DNA of 37,161 bases. Source: a virus. Both the position numbers and the translations under genes were made by a program. Of this stretch, positions 1-8,400 are shown piece after piece. Where the stretch lies: IMG/VR virus record IMGVR_UViG_3300036832_000393, positions 1-37,161 of that record. One strand, 5' to 3'. The notes under the pieces were generated by a model. That model did not search any database and was not told the origin of the DNA. It saw nothing but the letters and a program-made list of their open reading frames with translations. Numbering within the stretch: the first letter of the stretch is position 1; each line of letters begins with the position of its first letter.

Positions 1-651
1 GCCAGCTACTGCGCAAAAGCTCAGAGAGCCCTAATCAACGACGCAGCTAGACCATTGCAATCGTTGTCGCTCAACGACATCAAACTTGCGCCGTTCCACC
101 AGCGGTTCAACTTCCCAGAGTTGAACTCGCTGGCCTCCAATGGCCTGGCCATTCAGGAAGCTGGCACCGATCAGCAACCGATGATCCTGCGTGAACAGAC
201 AACGTATCAGCTCAATCTCTACGGCGCGCCGGACGACGCATATGAGCTCGTAACGACGTTAAGCACGCTCGCGAAGCTGATGCGCAATCAGAAGCAGATG
301 GTGACGAGTCAATTCCCGCGCATGAAACTTGCTGATGATGGAACTCGCTTTGGTCCGGGTCAGGCAATCGTAACGCCGGGGATCATCAAGTCCGCGCTGA
401 TCTCACAATATCAACAAGACATGTACAACGGACTTGTTGAAAATCTGAGTGCGTTCAAACAACACCTCCTAGTTGAACGCGACCCAAATGATCCCAACCG
501 GGTCAACGTCCTGTATCCACCGGACCTGATCAATCAGCTCAGAATTTTTGCCGTGCTGAATCAGTTCAGGTTGCAGTACGACCGCGGCGTCGACTTCGAG
601 ATCATCGGACAGGCGCCGCCTCCGTTCAACGCGGCTAACCAGTCACCCTAA
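1..651 (+). CDS. Phage tail sheath protein, C-terminal part (Mu gpL-like)
   Basis: The reading frame is open from base 1, so the 5' end lies outside the window and 216 residues are visible. The sequence matches the C-terminal half of the Mu gpL sheath family: a PLQSL segment followed by the inner-fold region, then DDGTRFGPGQAIVTP and the closing VNVLYPPDLINQLRIF. Sheath subunits polymerise around the tail tube and contract to drive it through the host envelope. The tail tube gene follows, as in Mu, but about 600 bp away because a minus-strand gene lies between them. An internal TTG at 55 is not the start, since coding sequence clearly continues upstream of it. The family call is secure. Confidence 0.93.
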   Translation, partial: ASYCAKAQRALINDAARPLQSLSLNDIKLAPFHQRFNFPELNSLASNGLAIQEAGTDQQPMILREQTTYQLNLYGAPDDAYELVTTLSTLAKLMRNQKQMVTSQFPRMKLADDGTRFGPGQAIVTPGIIKSALISQYQQDMYNGLVENLSAFKQHLLVERDPNDPNRVNVLYPPDLINQLRIFAVLNQFRLQYDRGVDFEIIGQAPPPFNAANQSP

Positions 652-653
652 GC

Positions 654-670
654 TGTCAACTATTGACAGT
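654..670. repeat. Short perfect inverted repeat between convergent genes
   Basis: CTGTCAACTATTGACAG has 7-nt arms around a 3-nt centre. It begins three bases after the sheath stop codon and ends 11 bases before the stop codon of the minus-strand HNH-like gene. There is no T-run, so a classical Rho-independent terminator is not supported. A near copy lies at 27127-27142, at another convergent gene junction. Confidence 0.6.
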
Positions 671-681
671 TAGAAACGTCC

Positions 682-1227
682 TTAAGAGCGATTGTTAGCT
701 TGCTCTTTCGCAGTGGCCCAACGGCAATTGCCAGGTGTGTAGTTGCCGTTGGGGTTGATGCGATCAATCGATGTTCCTGGCGGACGCACACCCATGTCTG
801 CCAGGAAATTCTCAAATGAGTGTAGCCATCGCTTGCAAACCGTTATGCCGCGTCCGCCGTATCGTTCGTAGCGAGCGTAGTCGGGATTATAGCAACGGGA
901 CTTCATGCTCACCCACGTTCCATAGGTAGGACTCATACTGCCGCCAACGATGTGACCGTGAGTGCGATTGCTACGTCCCATCTTCTGTACGCGGTCTAGA
1001 TTCCAGCAACCGCATGATCGTGTGGTTCCGTTGTTGAGCTTCTTGGCGAGCACAACAGTCTCATTGCGGCATTCGCAGCGACAACGCCAAAGCGATCCCT
1101 GTTTGGTGGTCCCGGCGAATTCGATGACTTTCAGACGACCGAATGTGCTGCCCGTAAGATCGGCGCGGTTCCAAGCTGGTTGTCCTGTCACGTTGTTTAT
1201 CCCCAGCAACCATCCGTGATTTGGCAC
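682..1227 (-). CDS. HNH-like free-standing homing endonuclease candidate
   Basis: 181 residues from a GTG start; an in-frame GTG at 1188 (residue 14), preceded by GGGG, is an alternative start. The N-terminal half (about 25-75) has FGRLKVIE and a cysteine cluster (CRCEC...SCGC) that looks metal-binding. The C-terminal half has YGTWVSMKSRCYNP, YGGRGITVCKRW and SIDRINPNGNYTPGNCRW, the pattern of a widespread phage family with an HNH-like DNA-binding or nuclease region. The usual first HNH histidine is replaced by SIDR, so nuclease activity is inferred, not shown. It opposes the tail genes, splits the expected sheath-tube junction, and lies upstream of a tube gene carrying a group I intron, which suggests a mobile element. 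It could also be a DNA-binding protein without cleavage activity. Confidence 0.75.
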   Translation of the reverse strand: MPNHGWLLGINNVTGQPAWNRADLTGSTFGRLKVIEFAGTTKQGSLWRCRCECRNETVVLAKKLNNGTTRSCGCWNLDRVQKMGRSNRTHGHIVGGSMSPTYGTWVSMKSRCYNPDYARYERYGGRGITVCKRWLHSFENFLADMGVRPPGTSIDRINPNGNYTPGNCRWATAKEQANNRS

Positions 1228-1259
1228 TAGCCAAAACGGAAAGTCAACAGGAGGTACAG

Positions 1260-1909
1260 TTGGCCCAACGCATCGCCGGGACCGCCTTCCTTACGGTAGG
1301 TCAGGTCCAAATGGCCCTTCGGGGCAACTTCACGGTCTCACCAAGTATGTGGGAACGTACGATGCTAGCAGGACTCGATGGGATTAACTATTAGTTCCCT
1401 TTGCCGAGCAATCGGCAATGACAAAACCGGGTGAATTCGGTGGAAGTCCAGACCGGACAATACCGAGCCAAGCCACCGCAAGGTGGAAGGTGTAACGACT
1501 AGGCGAAAGCCGTAGCGTCAAGCGACGCGAAGCCCCCGGCACCCCACGCGGGTGAAGAGATAGTCTGTTCTGCGCGGTTGAACGCGCAGCGGCCCTACTT
1601 CCGAAAGGGCGGTGACGAATTAGCGACTCGTCGTGAACATCAAGACATGGTTATCAGGAACTTCCACGTGTCCCGTGGATCGAAGGCGACATCTCGGCGA
1701 TGCCGGGAATGTATCTGGAAACGCTCGAGGCTCAGGTTGACGTCACTGTCGTGGCGCAGCTGGCCAACGGGATGCAGTACACGTTGACCTCGGCCACCTG
1801 CAAATCAGGCTTCGAGGAAAACGCGAGAGACGGCCAAGTCAGGATCCGTTGGGAGGGATTGACCTGCCAGGAGGTCCAGATCGGCGCGCCCGTCACGGCG
1901 CTCGGTTAA
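1260..1909 (+). CDS. Tail tube protein (Mu gpM-like), interrupted by a group I intron
   Basis: Exon 1 starts at a TTG at 1260, five bases after a strong AGGAGG. It encodes AGTAFLTV...LRGNFTVSPSMWERTMLAGLDG and then meets TAG at 1392 inside the intron. Exon 2 runs from about 1645 to the TAA at 1907-1909 and begins HGYQELPRVPWIEGDIS. Joined at 1384/1645 the frame is restored, giving 129 residues with the continuous GLDGIHGYQE...PRVPWIEG core of the gpM family. The protein forms the inner tail tube under the sheath. Position between sheath and chaperone is canonical. Splice points are inferred from the protein alignment and the intron's terminal G. A one-base shift at the 5' site would give the same residue. 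Confidence 0.85.
1385..1644 (+). ncRNA. Group I self-splicing intron within the tail tube gene
   Basis: About 260 nt with the conserved core in order. P2 is a hairpin at about 1402-1419. P4 pairs UCGGU (1437-1441) with ACCGA (1462-1466) around P5 (GUCC/GGAC). The Q-like element reads AAUACCGAGCCAAGCC. P6 is CCACC-GCAA-GGUGG (1473-1486). P7 pairs GACUA (1497-1501) with UAGUC (1561-1565). P8 is CACCC/GGGUG (1540-1554), followed by AAGAGAUAGUC, the S element. Two hairpins between the P7 5' strand and P3', one with a GAAA loop, look like P7.1/P7.2 of group IA phage introns. P9 is CUGCGCG/CGCGCAG. There is no internal ORF. The 5' exon GGGA can pair with UCCC of the guide region, though the splice-site wobble pair is not perfect. 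Confidence 0.88.
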
Positions 1910-1930
1910 GCCTAAAGGAACACACCCAAC

Positions 1931-2392
1931 ATGAACGACCAACCACGCGAGGGGTTTATCATTGGTCAGCCGCAACGTCCGGCGCAGCCAGAGCCCCAGC
2001 CCCGACCAAACGGCCCGGCCCAGCAGGCCATGCCGATGCCCGAGCCGGTGCTCGAGCAGCCGCCGATCGAGCGCGACGCGACGGTGATGCCGCAAGAGCA
2101 TTGGCCGATCGTGGTCAAACTCATGTACAAGCCGATCAAAGACGAGAGAAACAATACTCTAACCGAGCTCTCGTTCCGCGAACCGCGGGGCGGCGATATC
2201 AACCGGTACGGCAATCCATGTCGCATCAATCAGGAAGGCGACGTGGTGATCGACGAGCGCAAGATGCACTACATCATGTCGGCGCTCTGCGGTGTGCTGC
2301 CGCCGATGCTTGAGATGCTGGATCCGCGCGACTGGAACTCCTGCGCCTATAGGCTGCGAAATTTTTTTCTACCGGACTTGCGCAGCTGGTAG
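1931..2392 (+). CDS. Tail assembly chaperone, zero-frame product (Mu gp41-like)
   Basis: 153 residues starting at an ATG preceded by AAAGGA at spacing 9-10. The first 50 residues are Pro/Gln-rich. The rest (HWPIVVKLMYKPI, TELSFREPRGGDINRYG, MHYIMSALCGVLPPML, LDPRDWN) matches the phage tail assembly chaperone family that sits between tail tube and tape-measure genes in Mu- and P2-like phages. Such proteins coat the tape measure during tail growth and are absent from the virion. The last 10 codons follow a slippery heptamer, so this is probably the shorter of two products. The family call rests on sequence and position. Confidence 0.85.
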   Translation: MNDQPREGFIIGQPQRPAQPEPQPRPNGPAQQAMPMPEPVLEQPPIERDATVMPQEHWPIVVKLMYKPIKDERNNTLTELSFREPRGGDINRYGNPCRINQEGDVVIDERKMHYIMSALCGVLPPMLEMLDPRDWNSCAYRLRNFFLPDLRSW

Positions 2393-2556
2393 GCAGCGCA
2401 GACGACATAGTTCTCGACTGCTATCGGTTGGCCAAACACTACAGCCAACCTCCTGACGTCTTCCTCAACATGCCCCTGACCGATATCCGCCTGCACATGT
2501 GGCGGACATCGCAACTTGCGCGCATTCAGCAGCGGGAAGCCAGCAGTGGCAACTGA
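1931..2556 (+). CDS. Tail assembly chaperone, -1 frameshift extended product (G-T type)
   Basis: Moving to the -1 frame at 2365 gives a 208-residue protein. The added 63 residues (STGLAQLVGSADDIVLDC, YRLAKHYSQPPDVFLNMPLT, DIRLHMWRTSQLARIQQ) look like a genuine second-frame chaperone domain with the usual PPDVFLNMPL motif. They have no start codon of their own near the beginning. The frame ends at TGA 2554-2556, overlapping the GTG of the tape measure at 2546. In lambda G/GT and P2 E/E' systems this extension recruits tube protein to the tape-measure-bound chaperone. The frameshift is inferred, but the uninterrupted -1 frame strongly supports it. Confidence 0.8.
2359..2365 (+). promoter_or_regulatory. 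Programmed -1 frameshift slippery heptamer (A AAT TTT)
   Basis: The zero-frame codons CGA-AAT-TTT contain the X-XXY-YYZ heptamer AAATTTT within a run of seven T. Slippage by -1 joins the zero frame to the open frame running to 2556. The same run could also allow polymerase slippage. I did not identify a definite downstream pseudoknot. Confidence 0.75.
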
Positions 2557-5422
2557 ATACGAAGAGTTGAAGATTACAGTAAGCCTCGACGATAATGCGT
2601 CGGGCCCACTTACGACGCTGCGCACCAACCTGCAGCAACTCGCCGATATTCCCCAGCGCGCTTCGCGCGGCGAGGAACTCGATCCCGCCATTCGCAAAAC
2701 TGCAGAATATCTCAAAGGCGTCCTGGCTCTTGGGCGCGGCTTTGAGGTACTTAAAACATTTATGAATCCGGTGGCGCTCGGGGTCGCCGCCGTCGGCTAT
2801 GAGTTCTATCGCGGGCTCGTGGCGCTGAAGAACTACACCGAAGAAATTAACAAAATGGCGCTGACGGCGAAGCAGGCTGGCATCAGCTTTGCCGAACTGC
2901 GCAACATCACGCTGCAGCTGCAGGCCTCCGGCATCGCGGTCGATAAAGTCACGGAAAGCATTCAAGGTCTCAACCACAGCATCGCACAATTGGTGCGCCC
3001 GTGGAGCGAGTTGCGAGTACGGTTGATGGAAGATGCCGGCCCGCGCGGCGCGGCACAGATGGGAGAATGGATCGAAAAGCTCACCTCAGCAAAAACTGAG
3101 ACTGAACGTCTCAACGTCGCGATGCAGGCCTCGCGCAATGTCTATGAGAATGCCCTGGCTGAAAGTCACAGTGAGATTGAGGCCCGTGATCGACAGCGGA
3201 TGTTCATGGAGGAGATCGGGCTTAACCAAGCCATGATCAGACGTGCTGAAGATCTTGGTAAGATGACGGCGGCACAAACAGCCAGATACGAGTCGCTCGT
3301 AAAATACAGCGAACAGTTCGAAAGCAAATGGGGAGAGATCCACCGGCAGCTATCTCTGAGTAAAGACATTCTCGCGAGCGAGGCGCTGTCACCAGACGGC
3401 CCATTCATGCAGCTCACGCAGCAGATACTCGAGCTCACGACAAGCATCGAGACAACGTGGGAGGACATCGACCAGCATCTCAATCAAATGAAACTTCCGG
3501 CATGGATGGAGTTGTTGATCAAGTCTCCGTATCAAGCGACTGGGAAGGCGTTGGGACTGGAGCATCTGCCGACGCTGAATGAATTATCTGGCCAACCAGG
3601 CGCGAAAGAAGGCGAAAGCTTTACAGACTATATGAGCCGCCTCGGGGGAGGCGGCAATCCAATGGCCAGGATGTTGAAGTCTTTGGGGCTTCCAGGCCTG
3701 CAGGAAGGCGGCATCGTCAATGAGCCGACACTTGCGATGCTCGGCGAGCGCGGACCAGAAGCGGTGATGCCGCTCGCGGGCAGCATCCTGGCGAACAACA
3801 CTAAAGACGATGCCGAGGCGACCGATGAGAACACGGCGACCGTGAACGAACTGACCGCGCTACTGCAGCAGTGGAACGACACGATGCGCGACCAGCTGCA
3901 GGGCGGCGGCGGTTCCACCGGCGGTGCAGGCGCGACAGGCTCATGGGGTGACGACGGCGGCGGTGGGCAAGGCGCCCAAGGTGCTGGAGGTCAAGGCGCT
4001 GGCGGTGGTCTCGGCACGACGACACCAGGAAAAACCGGCGCCACAGCTGACGTCATCGCGAAGGCTGAACAGCTGGCGAAGACCGGCAACACGGGCGCGG
4101 TCTATCAGTTCATTCGTTCACAAGGCATCCCGGTCAGTCGCTATTGGTGCGGCGAGTTTGTGGGCGCGATGGTCAAATCGTCGGGCGGCGATCTTCCGAA
4201 AGGATTTGAGACAGCCTCGAGCTGGTTAACGTGGGGACAACACGTCGATCCGAAGGATGCGCAACCGGGTGACATCGTGGTGTCGAAGGTCGGCACCTAT
4301 GGAGGAATGGCCGGCAGACCATTGAGCCCAGGCCAGCAAGGCGGCCACGTCGGAATGGTCGGATCTGGCGGCTACGATGCGAAGACCGGCAAAATTCAGA
4401 TGCTGCAGGGTGATCCCTGGCGGGAATACCCGATGGCGGTCGGCAATTACGAAATCCGCCGAGCCGTCAAGCCAGAGCAAGCGCAGCAATCGCCGAAGGC
4501 GATGGCCGAGGGCGGCATCGTTACCTCACCGACTCACGCACTGCTTGGAGAGAAGGGGCCTGAACTCGTTGTTCCGCTGAGCCGCGGTGGAGCTGGGAAA
4601 CCTGGCGCTGGAGCGCCTGGAATTTTTCACACGCCCGAGCAAATTCAGCAGCAGAAGGATTTCATCGCGCGTACGCAACTCACCTCCAATCCGCTCACCG
4701 ATATTTGGAATCCGGTCAAGAATCGCATGCAGGGCGCAGGCGATCTTTATAACACCAGCGAGACCGGCGCGACCTACCGCGAGCGACTCGGAGCTCGGGC
4801 CGCACTGCTCGGCAAACTCCTCATGGCAGGAACGTATGATCTGCCGAGCGGGATTGTGGACGCAACCCTCGGCAAGATCACTGCCGGTTGGACGGGCTTA
4901 GAACGCGGTGAAGCAAATAAATGGGCCGAGACTGCTGTAGCTGGGGTGTCACTTGCTGGCGGCGCGGCGACGGTGGCGCGGGGGGTTGGAGAACTCTCAA
5001 CGGCAATCCCCGAAGTTCTTGGAGGCGGCGAGGGCGCCCTGGCGAAAGCCATCCCGCCAGCACTTGCAGTCGGCAAAGAAATTAACAAAGCCTATCGCGA
5101 CGTCACGAACCAAGCTTATCCAACCTTTGGCGATTTCGCCCTGATCGGTGGTGCAGAAGCGCGCCCGATGGAATCATTCGGCGGCGAGCTGGCGATCGAC
5201 CGCTCGGTGGTGGGAGCTCCGCAGCGCCGCGGTGGGGGCGCCGACGGCACGATCACGGTCAAGCATGAGGCACCTGGCGAGGCTGCAGCGCCGAAGGTGC
5301 CGGTGTTCGATGGGTTCCATTTAGACGGGCAAACCCAAATGGCGGACGCAGCGCACGGGCCGCAGCTCAATCATCAGCTGTCCCCAATTGAGGTGCGTGG
5401 CGTTAAGCATCTGGCGCAATAA
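2546..5422 (+). CDS. Tail tape measure protein 1 with CHAP-like peptidase domain
   Basis: 958 residues from a GTG at 2546. This start is chosen because MATEYEELKITV matches the start of the next gene (MGTEYEELKIRI). It overlaps the chaperone frameshift frame by 11 nt. Residues 1-270 are helical and related to the next gene. The motif GGIVNEPTLAMLGERGPEAV (about 389-408) and a second copy, GGIVTSPTHALLGEKGPEL (about 654-672), are typical of tape-measure proteins. Between them (about 505-645) is a cysteine-peptidase-like domain with RYWCGEFVG (candidate Cys) and QGGHVGMV (candidate His), resembling CHAP/NlpC-type virion hydrolases. The C-terminal part is Ala/Gly-rich. Likely roles are setting tail length and local peptidoglycan cutting during entry. 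Confidence 0.85.
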   Translation: MATEYEELKITVSLDDNASGPLTTLRTNLQQLADIPQRASRGEELDPAIRKTAEYLKGVLALGRGFEVLKTFMNPVALGVAAVGYEFYRGLVALKNYTEEINKMALTAKQAGISFAELRNITLQLQASGIAVDKVTESIQGLNHSIAQLVRPWSELRVRLMEDAGPRGAAQMGEWIEKLTSAKTETERLNVAMQASRNVYENALAESHSEIEARDRQRMFMEEIGLNQAMIRRAEDLGKMTAAQTARYESLVKYSEQFESKWGEIHRQLSLSKDILASEALSPDGPFMQLTQQILELTTSIETTWEDIDQHLNQMKLPAWMELLIKSPYQATGKALGLEHLPTLNELSGQPGAKEGESFTDYMSRLGGGGNPMARMLKSLGLPGLQEGGIVNEPTLAMLGERGPEAVMPLAGSILANNTKDDAEATDENTATVNELTALLQQWNDTMRDQLQGGGGSTGGAGATGSWGDDGGGGQGAQGAGGQGAGGGLGTTTPGKTGATADVIAKAEQLAKTGNTGAVYQFIRSQGIPVSRYWCGEFVGAMVKSSGGDLPKGFETASSWLTWGQHVDPKDAQPGDIVVSKVGTYGGMAGRPLSPGQQGGHVGMVGSGGYDAKTGKIQMLQGDPWREYPMAVGNYEIRRAVKPEQAQQSPKAMAEGGIVTSPTHALLGEKGPELVVPLSRGGAGKPGAGAPGIFHTPEQIQQQKDFIARTQLTSNPLTDIWNPVKNRMQGAGDLYNTSETGATYRERLGARAALLGKLLMAGTYDLPSGIVDATLGKITAGWTGLERGEANKWAETAVAGVSLAGGAATVARGVGELSTAIPEVLGGGEGALAKAIPPALAVGKEINKAYRDVTNQAYPTFGDFALIGGAEARPMESFGGELAIDRSVVGAPQRRGGGADGTITVKHEAPGEAAAPKVPVFDGFHLDGQTQMADAAHGPQLNHQLSPIEVRGVKHLAQ

Positions 5423-8400
5423 TGGGAACGGAATACGAAGAACTAAAAATCCGGATCGGCCTCGAGGACGCCGAAGATGCCTACGCACGCGTGCGCGCTC
5501 AGGCGCAACAATTGGCGCAGGCTGGGGCCCTAAAATTTCCAACGCAGGAGCTCAACAACTTCAACCGGTCGCTCGATCAGGCGACGCGCATGACGGCCTC
5601 CTACATCCAAGGCCTGGCCGGGCTCGGCCGAGCTTTCGAAGTGCTTAAACTGTGGATTAATCCCGGCTATCTCGCCATCGGCGTCCTCGGCTATGAATTC
5701 TATCGCGGATCGCAGGCGCTGCGTCGCCAAGCAGAGGCCATGCAAGACATGGCGCTGTCGGCAAAACAGGCTGGCATTAGCTTCGGCGAATATCGGAATG
5801 CAGCCAGTCAATTTCAGGCGGTAGGAATTGGCATCGATCAGGTGAAGTCAAGCATCTCCGGTTTGCACAACACCATTGCGCAGTTAACCAGACCATGGAG
5901 CCAGCTCCGCGTGACCCTGCTAGAAGACGCCGGGCCAGCTGGCGCTGCGCAGATGCAGGATTGGATCAACCGCCTCGTCTCAGCGCGCACCGAAGGAGAG
6001 CGGTTCTCGATTGCCCGCGTAGGATGGGAGAACGTCTATCGCAATGCGCTGCGCGAAACCAATAGCGAGATAGAGGCCCGCAATCGCGCAGCGATGTTCA
6101 TGAACGAGATCGGAGTTGATCCTCAGTTCATCCGTTGGATGCGCGACTTTTCAGACATGACGGCAGAGCAGACACGACGCTATGAAAATCTTGCTAATTA
6201 CAGCGGAATCTATGCCGGGAAATGGAGCGAGATCTTTAGAAACTTCCGGCTGATGGGAGATCTCTTCGCAAGCGAACTCCTCACGCCAGACAGTCCAATC
6301 ATGCAAGGAACCGAGCAACTCTCGATTCTGGTGAAGGGTGTTCTCGACATTCTCGAAAAGATCGATGCGATAGTTAGAAAAATTCCGCCGATGCCGAAAG
6401 GCAATGTGTTCGGTAATGCCTCACAAGCAGCCAAACGCTTGCTTACGCCGCAGATGTTCGGTGGTGGATTGTTCCAGCCGGGCGCGCCCGGGTCTCCAAC
6501 AGGGGCAGCGGCTGGCATGGGTGTGCCGCCCGATCGACGAGCAATCCCACCGATCCAACGCGGCGGCGCTGGCGCTGGCGCGCTGCAGCAAGGTCTCGAG
6601 GTCGAAAAGAGCACCGCCTCGACGAGCTCCAACACATCCGCTTTCCGTCGGCTGATCGACGAAGTCGAGGACATGCTCGCCGGCGCGCTTGGTGGCGGCG
6701 GTGGTGGTGCCGGCGGCCTCGCGCAGCAGCTTGGCATCGGAGACATCGGCCGCGGCCCAGGCGGCACCACAGGCACGGACGGCACGCAAGGCACGACCGA
6801 TCAAGGCCCGACCGGACCAAAGGCACCAACAAGTCCAGAGGAAGCGGCGGAAACTATCGAGGATGCATCGAAGAAAGGATTTATCGAGACCGAGGGCGGC
6901 GGCGGCCCAACGACCGTGGAGAACGCCCCTGAGACAGTCGCGGACGCGCAAAAAGCCGGGATGTTTGATCAGGCGCTAAACCTGGCCAATATTCGCAACG
7001 CGGTCGCCGGACGTCAGATACATGGTTACACCACCGATCAAATCGCGGCCGCACTCGCTGGTCCGAAAACCGGTGGCGGCGCTGGCGGCCTTGGCGGCAA
7101 CGTGGCTGGTGGCGCCGTTGTAACGAAACCTGGCGGCACGGTCGATGCCGATTCTTTGTACAAATATTATGTCAGCCAATTCCGCGGCTCCAAGCTCGAT
7201 GGGTTTATTCCGAAAGACGGCGCACAGTTTGGCATCATTAAAGGCACGCCAGAAGAATATGCGCGGCTGGCGCTCGCGACCTCAATTCAAGAAAGCGGGT
7301 TGCGAGCTAACGCGCCGCGCGGCGGTCTCAATCAGATGGCTGCGAGTAATTTAAGGGATTACGGCGTTACTGGCGACGTCAATGATCCGACCGCCCAAGC
7401 GACAGCTCTTAGCAATGTATTCAAGAAATTTATCCCGCAGGATGGAGTGATCACCGGTCCAGGCAGAGAGAGCGCCGGTGCAGGTCGATACTTCGGATCG
7501 ATCCGCGCGGGCTGGAATCAACGCGGCGTCGATATTTTGTCCGGTCGAGATTCGCCGATGGCGCAGGCGAATAGGATTGCCACGGCCGCTGGCGCTGTGC
7601 CCACGGGCGCAGCACAAGCACCGACACCGGTCGTAGGCGGCGGCGGCACATCAGGAGGCGCTGGCGCGACAGGCGCCGTTCCTACAACATCGCCACTACC
7701 GCGAGGCCAGGTTTATCCTGGCGCACCGACAGCGCCTGGCGCGATGCAATCCGCAACCGGCGCACCTCAGGCTTTCATCGTTCATCATACCGGACCAGGC
7801 ATTAACACAGCAGCTCAATTGCTGAGCGTGTTGAAACAGCGTGGCGGCTTGGGGGTCGAATACACGCAATTGCCGAATGGAGACATCGTTCAGGTCGGTC
7901 AGCCTGGTGCGGCGAACATCCGCCCGGAAGACATGATCAATCCGAAAACCGGGAAAACCTACGGAACCGAACTTGGCGCTTCTCTGAAATTACGCAATCA
8001 AAATATCGTCGGCATCGAGGTGATGGCGGCGAACGATGCTGCGGTGAAAGACGAAAATGCCAGGAAACTAGCGAACTGGATCCAGACCAACTATCCGCAG
8101 ACACCGGTTTATGGTCACGGCGAAATACAAAGCGACAAAGAGCCGGACGAGGGTCAGAAGGTTACCAGAATGGTGCGGGCGATGCGGGCCGGCACTATGC
8201 AGAGTGATGCTGGTGCCCAGGACGCGAAAGACGATTTGTTAGATAAGCTGATCGGGGCGCCACCATCTCCAACCGTAATGTCTGCTGACGAAATACGTCA
8301 GGCGCGCAAGGGGCTCGATAAATCTGCTGCCGCAGACACCGGTGGCGGTGGCGAAAAACCAAAACTCACTATCAATCATGAAGACGCGCCCGACGGTGCA

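Noticed and set aside
660-700. TTGACA at 664 as a promoter -35
   Set aside because: No -10 at 16-18 bp on either strand, and the element lies at a convergent gene end.
962-1219. Open frame on the plus strand opposite the HNH-like gene
   Set aside because: Antisense shadow. The minus-strand protein has clear family motifs and the plus-strand translation has none.
1578-1787. Open frame across the intron 3' end
   Set aside because: Different frame from tube exon 2, overlaps P9 hairpins, and shows no protein motif.
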